Notes under the pieces: model-generated
The model's database searches: none
Seen by the model: only the letters and a program-made list of their open reading frames with translations
Told to the model about the DNA's origin: nothing
Assembly: GCF_900108185.1 (NCBI RefSeq)
Contig: NZ_FNVA01000001.1
Coordinates: 310,001 to 374,000, forward strand
Origin: Bryocella elongata
GTDB lineage: Bacteria; Acidobacteriota; Terriglobia; Terriglobales; Acidobacteriaceae
Reading direction: 5' to 3'
Length of the DNA: 64,000 nucleotides
Shown here: positions 33,073 to 44,563 of the stretch, piece after piece
Layout: every line of letters starts with the position of its first letter
Position numbering within the stretch: position 1 is the first letter of the stretch
Position numbers and translations under genes: made by a program

Positions 33073-34158
33073 ATGTTCCGGTTCACGAGATTGAAGGCGC
33101 ACCAGCCCGCGCGGACCTTCCTGCTTGCGGCGGTGGCGCTGCTGACGGGATGCGGAGCGTCACGTCCGGGAGATCATCCGACAATCGTGCTGGACCACCT
33201 TCCCCCCGCGGGGGCTGGGGGATCCGAAGCCTTTGAGGCCATCTCCGGCAAGGTAATTGGCGCGGAGGCTGGGCAACAGATCGTCATCTACTCGCACTCT
33301 GGGGCCTGGTGGTGGGTGCAACCGTTTCGAAGCCGGCCTTTCACGGCGGTCGCGGCGGATGGAAGCTGGAAGACTCCGACCCATATTGGCAACGACTATG
33401 CGGCGCTGTTGGTCGATCCGAAGTTTCAGCCGCCTGTGAAGCTCGCGGCGCCGCCAACTGTTGGCAATGGCGTGCTGGCCGTAACCACGATGCGCGGTTC
33501 TTCCTCGGCACCCAGAGCTCCCAAACTACTTCGTTTCAGCGGTTATGACTGGAAGGTGCGCACGGCGCCGGTCGACCATAACGGCGAGCCAACGGAGTAT
33601 GAACCGGCCAACGCGTGGGTGGATGGAAACGGTCACCTGCATCTTCTGATGGGGCAGGCGGATGGCCACTGGCGCTGTGCAGGCGTGAGCCTGACGCGAA
33701 GCCTGGGGTATGGCACCTACCGCTTCGTTGTGCAGGACAGCGCGATGTTGCCACCCTCAGCGGTGCTGGCGATGTTTACGCGCGATGATCGCGAGGAGCA
33801 GGACTCTCATACCGGGCTGGATGTCGAGTTGAGTCAGTGGGGCAAGCCGAAGGGGCGCAACGCGGACTACGTGGTGCAGCCGTACTACATTCCCGAGAAC
33901 ACAACTCACTTCACCGTGCCGCCGGGGCCGGTGACATATGTGGTGAACTGGGAGCCCGGCTCGGCTACGTTCCGCGCATTGGCGGGTGTGACAGCCACGT
34001 CGCATGGACGGCAGATGATGGAGCGTGTCTTCAAATCGGGCATACCCATTCCAGCAGCGGAGAAGGTACACCTGGACCTCTATGACTTCTTCCACTCGCA
34101 GAGTGGCCTGCAGCATCCCGTCGAGGTTGTGATTGAGCGGTTTGAGTATCTTCCGTGA
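33073..34158 (+). CDS. Lipoprotein with possible GH16/lectin-like fold
   Basis: The 361-residue product begins MFRFTRLKAHQPARTFLLAAVALLTGC, an N-terminal signal with lipobox LLTGC (Cys at about residue 27), so it is a membrane-anchored lipoprotein. The C-terminal half (from about residue 150) has concanavalin-like strands: NAWVDGNGHLHLLMG, YGTYRFVVQDS, DVELSQWG and HFTVPPGPVTYVVNWEPGSATFRAL. These resemble the family GH16 scaffold, but the catalytic ExDxxE is not clear, so I call it a possible carbohydrate-binding or GH16-like protein. Its end overlaps the sensor kinase start. Confidence 0.7.
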   Translation: MFRFTRLKAHQPARTFLLAAVALLTGCGASRPGDHPTIVLDHLPPAGAGGSEAFEAISGKVIGAEAGQQIVIYSHSGAWWWVQPFRSRPFTAVAADGSWKTPTHIGNDYAALLVDPKFQPPVKLAAPPTVGNGVLAVTTMRGSSSAPRAPKLLRFSGYDWKVRTAPVDHNGEPTEYEPANAWVDGNGHLHLLMGQADGHWRCAGVSLTRSLGYGTYRFVVQDSAMLPPSAVLAMFTRDDREEQDSHTGLDVELSQWGKPKGRNADYVVQPYYIPENTTHFTVPPGPVTYVVNWEPGSATFRALAGVTATSHGRQMMERVFKSGIPIPAAEKVHLDLYDFFHSQSGLQHPVEVVIERFEYLP

Positions 34159-37100
34159 GCTGCGATGGTTGCGATGCCTCTTGTGCCAGGGGCATTGGCT
34201 CGCCCTCGCGTGCCTGATCGGCTCACCGTGCCTTGCACTTGATCCCGGGCGAAGCATGGCGCAGTACACTCACGACTTCTGGGGGAGTGAACAGGGGTTT
34301 CCGGGGGCGGCGGTGTTTGCCATCGCGCAGTCCGGCGATGGTTACATGTGGTTCGGCACCGAGCGCGGACTGGTGCGCTTCGATGGCTTCGAGTTCACGC
34401 TGGTCGATGTACCGCAGAAGGGGCACGCACCGCTGGGCGCTGTGCGTGGGCTGGTCTGCGATCGTCACGGAGACATGTGGATCCGCCTGGACGGTTCGCG
34501 CCTGATGCGATATCACGCCGGTACGTTTGAGAACGTGCTCGAGCGCTACAGCATGTCCGAGGTCGTGTTTACCTCGATGACTCTTGGCCGAGATGGAGAG
34601 GTGCTGTTGTGGGGGCCTCGCAACAGCACTGTTCGCTTTCGCAACGGCGGCTTCGAGCGTTTGTCCCCTCGCGAGCGAACGGACGGCATCGTGGTCTCAG
34701 AGCTTGAGGCGGCGGACGGCACGGTGTGGCTTGGCACGCGGGACCAGGGGCTCTATCATTTCGGCCCGGACGGGCTGCTTTCGTCGAACCCGGATTCGAG
34801 CACCAACAGTGTCAATGCACTGGCTTCGGCCGAAGATGGTGGCATTCTGCTGGGTACGGACAACGGCATGATGCTGTGGAAGAACGGTCAGCTGGAGCGC
34901 GTCCCCCTGATGGTGGGCCATGGAAGCGCGCCTGTGCAGGTGCGTGCTCTTACGAAGGACCGGGAACAGAACTTATGGGTCGCTACCGATCATGGCCTGC
35001 TTCGGCGGGACCGCGCAGGGCAGGTGACATCAGTATCGTTTCCCGCAGGCGACGCGGCAGAGGTCTCCGCCGTCTACGAAGACCATGACGGCGATATCTG
35101 GTTTGCCGGCCCGAGCGGCGTAGAGCGTCTCCGCGACGGGATGTTTACATCGTTTCGATTTGCGGACCTTCATATCCAGGGTCACGGCGGTCCGATCTTC
35201 GTCGATGCCGAGGGCCGGACCTGGTTCGCCCCGGCGTCTGGCGGACTGTACACGATGCAGAACGGCAAAGTGGCGCGGGTCTCCGTCGACGGATTGGATC
35301 ACGATGTCGTGTATTCCATGAGCGGCGGCGGCGGTGAGGTGTGGCTCGGCCGCCAGCAGGGTGGGCTTACCGAGTTGGTGCGCCGCGGCGACGCATGGGA
35401 GGCGAAGTCGTGGCTCGAACGCGATGGCCTGCCGCAGAACAGCGTGTACACGGTTCATCGGGCGAAGGACGGAAGTGTGTGGGCCGGGACCGTCAGCGCC
35501 GGTCTGGCGCTGCTTCGGAACGGAAAGGTCACGACCTATTCGGTGGCGAACGGGTTAGACTCCAACGCGGTCTTCTCGGCGACCGAAGGCGCGGACGGAA
35601 CGATGTGGTTCACTTCGCCGAATGGGCTGGTCTGCTTTCGTGATGGCGTGTTCCGCACCTATGTAGCAGGAACGGAGCCTTTGTCGCCGAACGTTCGTAC
35701 TGCTTTTGAGGATCGCGAACACACGTTGTGGGTAGGCACCTCGCGTGGAATTGGCTGGTTCAGCAATGGCCGCGTCAACGTTCCGACGACGTTGCCACTT
35801 CCGCTGAACGAAGCGGTGATCGGGATCGCGCAGGATGAGCGGGGCTTCCTGTGGATTGCGACGACGGAGCACATCCTGCGGGTGAACCGCGAGCGCTTGC
35901 TGAGCGGCAGTCTTTCGGACGCAGAGGTGGCGAGCTTCGGTTCGACGGATGGGCTCAGTGAGGTTGAGGGTGTGCGTCGCGATCGCTCGGTGGTGTCGGA
36001 TGCCCATGGTCACGTGTGGCTGTCGCTCGCGAACTCAATCGCAGTTGCCGATGTCGAGAGCGCGGTTGGTTACATTGGGCCAACCGGTGTGCGCATTGAA
36101 TCGATCGCTTCTTCAGGTCCACCGTTGCCCATGGGTGGACTTCTCACCTTGCCTTCGGGCACTCACAGCCTCACGATCCGTTACTCCGGCACGAACATGG
36201 CTGTGCCACAACGTACCCGGTTTCGGTATCGCCTGGATGGCTCCGACCAGGGATGGAGCAGCGATACGTCTCTGCGGGAGGTTGTGTACACCAACCTGAC
36301 GGCAGGCAGCTACGTCCTTCGCATCATGGCGTCGAATGGGCTTGGAGAGTGGACGGGCGAGGAGACGACCCTGCACGTTCGCATCCAGCCTGCGTTCTGG
36401 CAGACGTGGTACTTCAGGCTGTTCGCAGTCATGGTGGTGTTTGCCGCGGCCGCCGGTCTGCATCGCCTGCGCACGACGCAGCTCACGGAGCGGTTGAATA
36501 TCCGCTTCCGCGATCGCCTGGCGGAGCGCACACGCATCGCGCAGGACCTGCACGACACGTTGCTGCAAGGCGTTTTGAGTGCTTCCATGCAGCTTAATCT
36601 TGCGCATGACCGCATACCCGACGAGGTTGCGGCCAAGCCCATGCTGAGCCGTGTGCTGCACCTGATGCGGCAGGTGAGCGACGAGGGGCGGAGAGCCGTG
36701 TGCGGTCTGCGCGCGCCGGAGACCACGGTGCGGCTCGAGGAGGCGTTCTCGACGCTTGCATTCGATCTGCATGCAGACGAGAGCCTGGTGTATCGCGTCT
36801 TTGTGCAAGGGGAGACGCTGCCAGTCGTCTCGGTGGCGCGGGACGAGATCTTTCGTATTGGCCGGGAGGCTGTGGTCAACGCCTTCCGGCATGCGATGGC
36901 GCACAACGTCACGGTTGAACTTGAGTATGCGCGCAGGTCCTTTCGTATGGTGATCCGCGATGATGGCAGTGGCATTGAGCCGGTGGTCCTGAAGCACGGC
37001 CGCGATGGTCACTGGGGGCTTGCGGGGATGCGCGAACGCGCGAGCTCCATCGGCTCAGAGCTGCGAATCTGTAGCCGCGTGGGAGAAGGGACCGCAGTGT

Positions 37101-37219
37101 ATCTCACTGTTCCTGGAAGCGTGGCGTATGCAGATCGTGGCCGCCGACGTTGGAAGACATCCTGGCAAAGACTGCAGTCGCTTTTTCATGATCGAGAGAG
37201 CACGGAGGAGACACTATGA
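34133..37219 (+). CDS. Propeller-type sensor histidine kinase
   Basis: This 1028-residue kinase has an N-terminal export signal and a large periplasmic region of regulator-propeller repeats (residues about 45-650; repeats such as GDGYMWFGTERGLVRFDG and DGSVWAGTVSAGLALL). A Y_Y_Y-type beta domain (about 680-755) and one membrane helix (about 765-783) follow. The HisKA_3 dimerisation domain has the phospho-His in RIAQDLHDTLLQG, and the ATPase domain contains VVNAFRHA and GLAGMRERA. It phosphorylates the response regulator encoded next. The start is TTG 34133 with GAGG upstream, overlapping the preceding lipoprotein gene by 26 bp; TTG 34142 is an alternative. Confidence 0.88.
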   Translation: MSGLSIFRELRWLRCLLCQGHWLALACLIGSPCLALDPGRSMAQYTHDFWGSEQGFPGAAVFAIAQSGDGYMWFGTERGLVRFDGFEFTLVDVPQKGHAPLGAVRGLVCDRHGDMWIRLDGSRLMRYHAGTFENVLERYSMSEVVFTSMTLGRDGEVLLWGPRNSTVRFRNGGFERLSPRERTDGIVVSELEAADGTVWLGTRDQGLYHFGPDGLLSSNPDSSTNSVNALASAEDGGILLGTDNGMMLWKNGQLERVPLMVGHGSAPVQVRALTKDREQNLWVATDHGLLRRDRAGQVTSVSFPAGDAAEVSAVYEDHDGDIWFAGPSGVERLRDGMFTSFRFADLHIQGHGGPIFVDAEGRTWFAPASGGLYTMQNGKVARVSVDGLDHDVVYSMSGGGGEVWLGRQQGGLTELVRRGDAWEAKSWLERDGLPQNSVYTVHRAKDGSVWAGTVSAGLALLRNGKVTTYSVANGLDSNAVFSATEGADGTMWFTSPNGLVCFRDGVFRTYVAGTEPLSPNVRTAFEDREHTLWVGTSRGIGWFSNGRVNVPTTLPLPLNEAVIGIAQDERGFLWIATTEHILRVNRERLLSGSLSDAEVASFGSTDGLSEVEGVRRDRSVVSDAHGHVWLSLANSIAVADVESAVGYIGPTGVRIESIASSGPPLPMGGLLTLPSGTHSLTIRYSGTNMAVPQRTRFRYRLDGSDQGWSSDTSLREVVYTNLTAGSYVLRIMASNGLGEWTGEETTLHVRIQPAFWQTWYFRLFAVMVVFAAAAGLHRLRTTQLTERLNIRFRDRLAERTRIAQDLHDTLLQGVLSASMQLNLAHDRIPDEVAAKPMLSRVLHLMRQVSDEGRRAVCGLRAPETTVRLEEAFSTLAFDLHADESLVYRVFVQGETLPVVSVARDEIFRIGREAVVNAFRHAMAHNVTVELEYARRSFRMVIRDDGSGIEPVVLKHGRDGHWGLAGMRERASSIGSELRICSRVGEGTAVYLTVPGSVAYADRGRRRWKTSWQRLQSLFHDRESTEETL

Positions 37220-37848
37220 GCAATGAGCCGGTCCGGATCCGCGTTTTGTGTGTCGACGACCACCCGCTGATGCGAGAGGGCATCGCGGCCGTAGTGCGCA
37301 ATGAGCCGGACCTGATGCTGGTGGCCGAGGCCACGACCGGCCGCGAGGCGATCGCCGCCTTTCGTGCGCATCGTCCTGACATTACGTTGATGGATCTTCG
37401 CCTGCCGGACATCAGCGGCATCGATGTCGTGCGAGAGATTCGCGCCGACTTCCCCGATGCCCGCATCGTGATGCTCACAACCTTCGATGGCGACGCGGAG
37501 ATTCAGCGTTCGCTTGAGGCTGGAGCCCAGGGCTACATGCTCAAGAACATGCCGCCGAAGGAGCTGGTGGAGATGGTGCGCAAGGTGCACCAGGGACGGC
37601 GCTACGTTCCCAAAGAAGTTGCAGCGCAGCTGGCCGAGCACCTCGGCGAAGAGGCGTTGAGCAAACGCGAGATCGAGGTGCTGGAAAAGATTGCAGACGG
37701 CAATCGCAACAGCGACATTGCGGCACTCCTTTTCATCAGCGAAGAGACCGTCAAAGGCCACGTCAAGCACGTGATGGAGAAGCTCGGCGCCAGCGATCGC
37801 ACCGCTGCTGTCTCCATCGGTCTAAGGCGCGGCATTATTCGACTGTAG
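37216..37848 (+). CDS. NarL/FixJ-type response regulator
   Basis: The 210-residue regulator has an N-terminal receiver domain (RVLCVDDHPLMREGI, phospho-Asp in ITLMDLRLPD, then MLTTFDGD). A LuxR-type helix-turn-helix (LSKREIEVLEKIADGNRNSDIA, then EETVKGHVKHVMEKLGASDRT) ends the protein. ATG 37216 overlaps the kinase stop (ATGA), so the pair is translationally coupled and acts as one two-component system. The genes it controls are not evident. Confidence 0.95.
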   Translation: MSNEPVRIRVLCVDDHPLMREGIAAVVRNEPDLMLVAEATTGREAIAAFRAHRPDITLMDLRLPDISGIDVVREIRADFPDARIVMLTTFDGDAEIQRSLEAGAQGYMLKNMPPKELVEMVRKVHQGRRYVPKEVAAQLAEHLGEEALSKREIEVLEKIADGNRNSDIAALLFISEETVKGHVKHVMEKLGASDRTAAVSIGLRRGIIRL

Positions 37849-38349
37849 GGACGATGCGATGTGCAGCGGACACCAGAGCACATCGCGAGGGTCTTTGCGT
37901 CCCCCGTTCTAGGTGTTGCGATGACCCCCTCCGGAAGCGCTGAAAATGCCCTAGAAGCCGGGGCGCGCCGTTCGCCAGAGGAGCCGATAGTACATCAGGG
38001 GTTGATATCCGGGATCTCGCAACCTGCGCAGCTGTAAGGGGCGATACCTGGTCATCTCTGACGTTCGTGGTGTGTCAGAAAGGGCCGCTTCCTCGAGGGC
38101 TCTCTGCGGATACAACTCAGACTTTGCTATCGGGCACGTCTACAGGAGCGCCGCGCACTGCGTCGATCAGCTTCTTTCAGGGCAGGCCTCATGAGTTCGC
38201 AACCAGGGTTGTTGCAAACTGCGTGGGCATGCCTGCCGCGATTGTCCCTTTGCGAAGGACGCAGTGAGGGATCAATTGCTTCAAAGTTAGTAACAACGGG
38301 GAATCGCATGTCCGGCAATGACTTTCTGCCGGCCGACTAAGGAGAATTT
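37849..38349. other. 501-bp intergenic region
   Basis: After the response regulator, CGATGTGC (37857-37864) pairs with GCACATCG (37878-37885) but has no T-run. Near the next gene, CCGGCA (38312-38317) pairs with TGCCGG (38327-38332), ending 17 bp before ATG 38350. A 66-codon open frame at 38067-38267 has no family-like sequence and I do not call it. Confidence 0.5.
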
Positions 38350-39090
38350 ATGTCGAAGTTATCGAATAAGATGGCTCTTGTAACAGGGGCCTCGCGCGGT
38401 ATCGGCGCAGCGATTGCAAAGCAGCTCGCAGCAGCTGGAGCCAATGTTGCTATTACCTATGCACGCGATGCGAAGTCAGCAGGCGAAGTGGTGAAGGCCA
38501 TCGAGGCCTTCGGCGTGAAGGCGCTTGCGATCCAGGCGGATGCTGCGAACGTCGAGGCGATGAAGGCCGCGGTCGACAAGGTTGCCGCAGCCTTCGGACG
38601 CATTGATGTGCTCGTGAACAATGCGGGGACTGCGATCCCGAAGCCGTTTGAAGAGGCGACGATAGAAGAGATGCAGCAGGTGATTGGCCTGAACATTCTC
38701 GGTGTCTTCGTTGCGACGCAGGCAGCGTTGAAGCACATGCCTAAGGGCGGCCGCATCATCTCCATTGGCTCCTGCGTGGGCGAGCGTAACTTCACGCCTG
38801 GCCTCGCTGCTTATGCGGCCACCAAGGGTGCGGTGAAGATGTTCACGCAGAGCCTTGCGCGCGAGGTCGGCTCGCGCGCGATCACGGTAAATAATGTGCA
38901 GCCCGGGCCCATCGACACCGATCTTAATCCTGCGGCAGGAGACTGGGCGACGCCGCAGATCGCCAACACCTCGCTGGGCCGGTACGGCCATGTCGATGAG
39001 GTCGCCGCACTCGTCGTGTTTGTTGCGAGCCCCGAGGCTTCCTACATCACGGGAGCCAACCTCACGGTGGACGGTGGCACCAACGCGTAA
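38350..39090 (+). CDS. SDR family oxidoreductase, FabG-like
   Basis: The 246-residue short-chain dehydrogenase has the NADP-binding motif TGASRGIG, the NNAG segment, the catalytic Ser in IISIGSCVG and YAATKGAVK as the Tyr-Lys pair. It ends SYITGANLTVDGG, typical of 3-oxoacyl-ACP reductase-like SDRs. It reduces or oxidises a keto/hydroxy group of an unknown substrate. A strong AAGGAG precedes ATG 38350. It leads a run of close-packed genes to 41431 (second SDR, DUF427, Zn-peptidase). Confidence 0.92.
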   Translation: MSKLSNKMALVTGASRGIGAAIAKQLAAAGANVAITYARDAKSAGEVVKAIEAFGVKALAIQADAANVEAMKAAVDKVAAAFGRIDVLVNNAGTAIPKPFEEATIEEMQQVIGLNILGVFVATQAALKHMPKGGRIISIGSCVGERNFTPGLAAYAATKGAVKMFTQSLAREVGSRAITVNNVQPGPIDTDLNPAAGDWATPQIANTSLGRYGHVDEVAALVVFVASPEASYITGANLTVDGGTNA

Positions 39091-39111
39091 GTCTGGATGC
39101 AGGGAGGAAGT

Positions 39112-39879
39112 ATGAAGCAGCTGGAAGGTAAGACAGCACTGGTTACAGGTGCGTCCCGGGGGATCGGGCGCGCCATCTCCCTTGCGCTGGCCGCGGCGGG
39201 CGCAAAGGTGCTGGTGCACTATGGCAGGTCGGTAGAAGAGGCGGAGTCGCTCGTCGAAGCGATCCGCAAAGATGGCGGCGAAGCAGAGTCGCTGGGCGCG
39301 GATCTCTCGGCACCGGAGTCAGCAGGCGCGATTGCTGAGAGGGTTCGTCAGCTAGTGGGTGCGAAGCTCGACGTCCTCGTGTTGAACGCGGGCGTCAGTA
39401 AAGCCGCGACGCTTGCAGCTTATAGCACCGCTGATCTCGATACGCTGTTTGAAACCAATGTGCGTGGGCCGTTCTTCCTCGTTCAGCAGCTCGTTTCATT
39501 ACTTGGGGAAGGCTCGAACATTATTGCGGTGACGTCCGTCGTTGCACGTGAGGTTGTCGGCAAGCCGGGTGTCGAGAACCCGAGCATCATGGCATACGCA
39601 TCCACCAAGGGTGCGCTGGAGACGCTTGTGAAGTACTGGGCCGCGATGCTTGGGCCGAGTGGGGTTCGCGTCAATGCGGTGGCTCCAGGTGTGATCGATA
39701 CTGACATGTCGAACTTTACAAAGACCGAGGCTGGCCGTGAGACAGCGCTGGCGATGCAGGCGCTGAAGAGGATCGGCAAGCCGGAAGATGTCGCGGATGT
39801 TGTGGCGTTTCTCGCATCCGACGCGGCCCGTTGGATTACGGGAGCGAGCATTCCGGTGGACGGGGGATCGAAGCTTTGA
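39112..39879 (+). CDS. SDR family oxidoreductase (second copy)
   Basis: This 255-residue SDR has TGASRGIGRAIS, LNAGVS, catalytic Ser in VTSVVAREVV, and YASTKGALET; the end GASIPVDGGSKL is typical. ATG 39112 follows GGAGGAAGT, and the gene is 21 bp after the first SDR. Its TGA overlaps the TTG start of the DUF427 gene (TTGA). The substrate is unknown; tandem SDRs often act on related intermediates. Confidence 0.92.
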   Translation: MKQLEGKTALVTGASRGIGRAISLALAAAGAKVLVHYGRSVEEAESLVEAIRKDGGEAESLGADLSAPESAGAIAERVRQLVGAKLDVLVLNAGVSKAATLAAYSTADLDTLFETNVRGPFFLVQQLVSLLGEGSNIIAVTSVVAREVVGKPGVENPSIMAYASTKGALETLVKYWAAMLGPSGVRVNAVAPGVIDTDMSNFTKTEAGRETALAMQALKRIGKPEDVADVVAFLASDAARWITGASIPVDGGSKL

Positions 39880-40319
39880 GCGCAGATACGCAGCCCACGG
39901 AGAAGTTCATTCCGGCAAAGGTGATCAAGGTTCCCGGGCCTGATCACCCGATCACAGTTACTCCAGCAGACGCGCGGGTGCGTGTGACCGTGTCAGGACA
40001 AGTCGTTGCGGATTCGAGGCAGGCTCTGCGTCTTGAAGAGAAGGGGTATCCAGCGGTCTTCTATGTTCCGCGCGCCGACGCAGACATGTCGCTCCTGGTG
40101 CGAACGACGCACTACACCTACTGTCCGTATAAGGGAGACTGCACTTACTTCAGCATTCCGATCGGTGGCGCGAAGTCTGAGTTCGCGGTGTGGAGTTATG
40201 AGCACCCTTACGACGCTGTCGCTGAGATTCGCGATTACCTGGCGTTTTATCCCTCACGGGTCGATTCGTTGGAAGTGTTACCACTGTTTTCCGAGCCAGT
40301 CGCGGAGGTTGAACCTTGA
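39876..40319 (+). CDS. DUF427 domain protein
   Basis: This 147-residue protein matches DUF427: HPITVTPADARVRVTVSGQVVADSRQAL, then YPAVFYVPRADADMSLL and the family segment YCPYKGDCTYFSI. Function is unknown; the fold is a small beta-barrel. TTG 39876 overlaps the previous stop, with GGGGGA seven bases upstream. Its own TGA overlaps the next start (TGATG), so three genes are chained by overlaps. Confidence 0.85.
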   Translation: MSADTQPTEKFIPAKVIKVPGPDHPITVTPADARVRVTVSGQVVADSRQALRLEEKGYPAVFYVPRADADMSLLVRTTHYTYCPYKGDCTYFSIPIGGAKSEFAVWSYEHPYDAVAEIRDYLAFYPSRVDSLEVLPLFSEPVAEVEP

Positions 40320-41431
40320 TGATGAAGTTGCACGTGAGGAGCTCGCTGCTTCCGGTTCTCGGGATGGTGTTGTGCCTTGCGCTGACGGCGCGTGCACAAC
40401 AGGCGCCAGCGCTGGCTGTGACGATCAACGTCGACGCCGCTCGCGACACGCTTGCGGCGTTGCAGAACGATTCGCTCACGCATGACGAAGCTCTGCGGAT
40501 CGCGAATCTGCAGGGCAATCAAGGCATCCTTCGCAAGCTGCACGAGTTCAAGATCACATCGACGACGGATGATTTCGCGAATGCACTTTACAAACTGGCG
40601 CGTCACGAGGCCGTCACCAAACCCGAGGAGACTTCGGTACTGCTTGGGCTGGTGCAGCCTAACGTCGAGAAGCTGAAGCAGCTGCTCGCGCAGATGCAGG
40701 CCAATCCGGAGAACTTTCAGAACGCAATCAAGCAACGGATCGCGCAGTTCTCGCTTCCTGACTCAAAGCTTTCCCTGCAGGGATATGTTGTTGCCGGCGG
40801 GGATGGTGGAGGTTATGCGTTTGGCAGCACGGATTTCTACCTGAATATTGGAATCATCGACGACCTGGTGTTGGCGCGAAGTGTGACGACGCACGAGATG
40901 TATCACGCGGTGCAAGGGGCATATGCGAATGACCGCGAGGTAAAGTTTGCGGGGCCGGAGACCTCTCGAACCGTCGCCTGCAAGCAGGTCGAGCAGCTGT
41001 TTGCGAATCTGTATGAAGAAGGTTCCGCTGTTGTTGTTGCAGATCCTGCGTTGATTCCACAATCTCACTCTGCGGCCGCTGCGCGCATGCTGGCGGACAC
41101 CGATGACGGCATGAAGCATCTGGGCACGAGTGCAACGTTATTGGAGATGTCGGTGATCTCGCTCGAGGCCGAGAAGCCAATGGCCTATGACGATGTCTAC
41201 GGAGTCGGGTTTCTTGGGCATGGGGTGCTCTACAACATCGGGTATGCGATGGCGCAGAGCATTGTGGATATCGATGGTCCCGCAGGGTTGGCGAAGTATC
41301 TGAAGGAGCCACCGTACCGCTTTGTGCTGCGGTATACGGAGCTTCCGTTGTATGGGAAGGACCGTGGCCATCCGGCGCTTGGTGAGCACACGCTGGCGGC
41401 TGCGCATCGCCTGGCGATGGGCTGCCGTTGA
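40319..41431 (+). CDS. Secreted putative Zn-dependent peptidase, DUF5700-like
   Basis: The 370-residue product has a signal peptide (LLPVLGMVLCLALTARAQ) and an HExxH zinc motif, H192-E193-x-x-H196, in VTTHEMYHAVQG. A helical body surrounds it (for example LARHEAVTKPEETSVLLGLVQPNVEKLKQLL). The pattern suggests a DUF5700-like putative metalloprotease acting outside the cytoplasm. The start is ATG 40319 with GGAGG about nine bases upstream; ATG 40322 is an alternative. It is coupled to the DUF427 gene by a stop/start overlap. Confidence 0.78.
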   Translation: MMKLHVRSSLLPVLGMVLCLALTARAQQAPALAVTINVDAARDTLAALQNDSLTHDEALRIANLQGNQGILRKLHEFKITSTTDDFANALYKLARHEAVTKPEETSVLLGLVQPNVEKLKQLLAQMQANPENFQNAIKQRIAQFSLPDSKLSLQGYVVAGGDGGGYAFGSTDFYLNIGIIDDLVLARSVTTHEMYHAVQGAYANDREVKFAGPETSRTVACKQVEQLFANLYEEGSAVVVADPALIPQSHSAAAARMLADTDDGMKHLGTSATLLEMSVISLEAEKPMAYDDVYGVGFLGHGVLYNIGYAMAQSIVDIDGPAGLAKYLKEPPYRFVLRYTELPLYGKDRGHPALGEHTLAAAHRLAMGCR

Positions 41432-41502
41432 GCTGAGATTTGCCGAAGCTTGCGGCATCGACGAATAGCACAACCGATCGAGTCCGAGACGAAGAGGAAC
41501 GC

Positions 41503-41907
41503 ATGGCGACGAGCACGTCGGAGGAAAAGAAGGCATTCGTATTGAAGGCCTTCGACACGCTGTTCAATCAACGGGACTATGAAGCCGCGGAGGCGTACTG
41601 GTCGCCACTCTACATCCAGCACAGTGCACATATCGAGCCTGGCCGCGAGGGGCTGTTCGATCTCATCCGCAGCCTGCCGCCAACGTTGCGGTACGAGAAC
41701 CAGCTGATCGTGGCGGAGGGAGATTATGTCATCGCGCACGGGCGCTTTTCAGGATTTGGTGCGCCGGCTGCGTGGGTCGCCGCAGACATTCTCCGGTTCG
41801 AGGAGGGCGTGTTGAAGGAGCATTGGGATGTGCTGCAGGATGAAGCTACCGAGGAGCAGTCGAAGAGTAAGTTGCCGATGTTCGGCAAGGCTTTTCCCCG
41901 CGCGTAG
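41503..41907 (+). CDS. SnoaL-like/NTF2-fold protein
   Basis: The 134-residue product has the small NTF2-like cone fold pattern of SnoaL-like proteins (FVLKAFDTLFNQRDYEAAEAYWSPLYIQHSAHIEPGREGLFDLI, then ADILRFEEGVLKEHWDVLQ). Family members bind or isomerise small molecules; the ligand is unknown here. ATG 41503 follows AGAGGAACGC. It is 71 bp downstream of the Zn-peptidase. Confidence 0.85.
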   Translation: MATSTSEEKKAFVLKAFDTLFNQRDYEAAEAYWSPLYIQHSAHIEPGREGLFDLIRSLPPTLRYENQLIVAEGDYVIAHGRFSGFGAPAAWVAADILRFEEGVLKEHWDVLQDEATEEQSKSKLPMFGKAFPRA

Positions 41908-41994
41908 ATGGCTCATCGGTGGGCGCGGGGGAACGCAGGAGCCTTCAGGAATCGTTAAGGTTTCGGGGGCTACACTGCTCGCGGAGAATCCCTC

Positions 41995-43078
41995 ATGCGA
42001 TCTGCAACCGTTCTCGCCGCGGCGCTTTTGTTGGCTTGCGCTTCTTCCGCTGTCTCCCAGGTGGATGGTCCTTACAAGGTGCTCAAGTCCGCGCGGGTGG
42101 GCGGAGAGGGCGGCTGGGACTACATCTATGCCGATGCAGCGGGTCGCAGGTTGTATATCCCCCGGGGAGCGGTGAAGGCCGTTCCTGCGACAGACAGCAA
42201 GCCTGCCGTTGATGCGGTCGACGCGCGGCTCACCATCTTCGATCTCGACACGCTGAAGCCAGTGGGAGAGATCGCTGGTGTGGGCGGTAATGGTGCGGTG
42301 GTCGATCCTGCATCACATCATGGTTTCACCAGCGACCACCCGCAGGTGTCGATGTTCGATACCGTGACGATGAAGCTGATCAAGAAGATCGATGTTGGCG
42401 CGGCGCGGCCGGACGGCATCTACTTCGATCCTTTCAATGAGCGGGTGTACGTCTTCAGCCATCCCACGAAGGACGCGACGGTGATCGACGCGAAGGACGG
42501 CACGGTGTTGGGCACGATCGATCTGGGCGGCGTGCCTGAGGAGGGCGTGGGTGACGGCAAGGGCATGCTGTACGTGGTGATGCAGGACGCGGTCGGCGGC
42601 GTCGCCGTGGTTGATGTGAAGGCGATGAAGACCGTCACGCACTACAGCTTTGTCGATAAGGGCGGCTGCAATGGGCTGGCTCTTGACGCAAAAAACTCTG
42701 TGCTGTTCGCGGCCTGCAGCCGTGCGGGCACTCCGCCGGCTCCTCAGCCGACGATGGTCGTGATGAGCGCGAAGGATGGCAAGATCCTCACCACGCTGCC
42801 GATCGCCGGCGGGTCAGACGGCGCGACTTTCAATGCCAAGACGATGGAGGCCTTCAGCACGCAGGGCAATGGGACGATGTCCATCATTCACGAAAAAAGC
42901 CCTGGGGTATTCGAATCGGAGCAGACGCTGCAGACGATGAATGGCGCTCGGACCGTGACGTTCGACAGCAAGACCGGCCACCTGTTCACTATGTCCCAGG
43001 AGCGTGGGCCGGTGCCTGAGGGAGCTCCTGCGGGGCCTGGGGGGCGACCGGCTCAAGGGCCGATCGTTCCGGGGTCGT

Positions 43079-43104
<26 letters not shown>
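41995..43104 (+). CDS. Secreted YncE-like beta-propeller protein
   Basis: This 369-residue protein has a signal peptide (MRSATVLAAALLLACASSAVSQ) and repeated four-stranded blades, e.g. ARLTIFDLDTLKPVGEIAGVG, DPFNERVYVFSHPTKDATVIDAKDGTVLG and VVDVKAMKTV. The type is the YVTN/YncE propeller, often of unknown ligand. A Gly/Pro-rich tail follows. Its 3' end overlaps the convergent kinase gene by 26 bp. Confidence 0.82.

Positions 43105-44563
<1,459 letters not shown>

Noticed and set aside
38067..38267. 66-codon open frame in the 501-bp intergenic region.
   Set aside because: It has no Shine-Dalgarno, recognisable domain or signal peptide, and is likely random.
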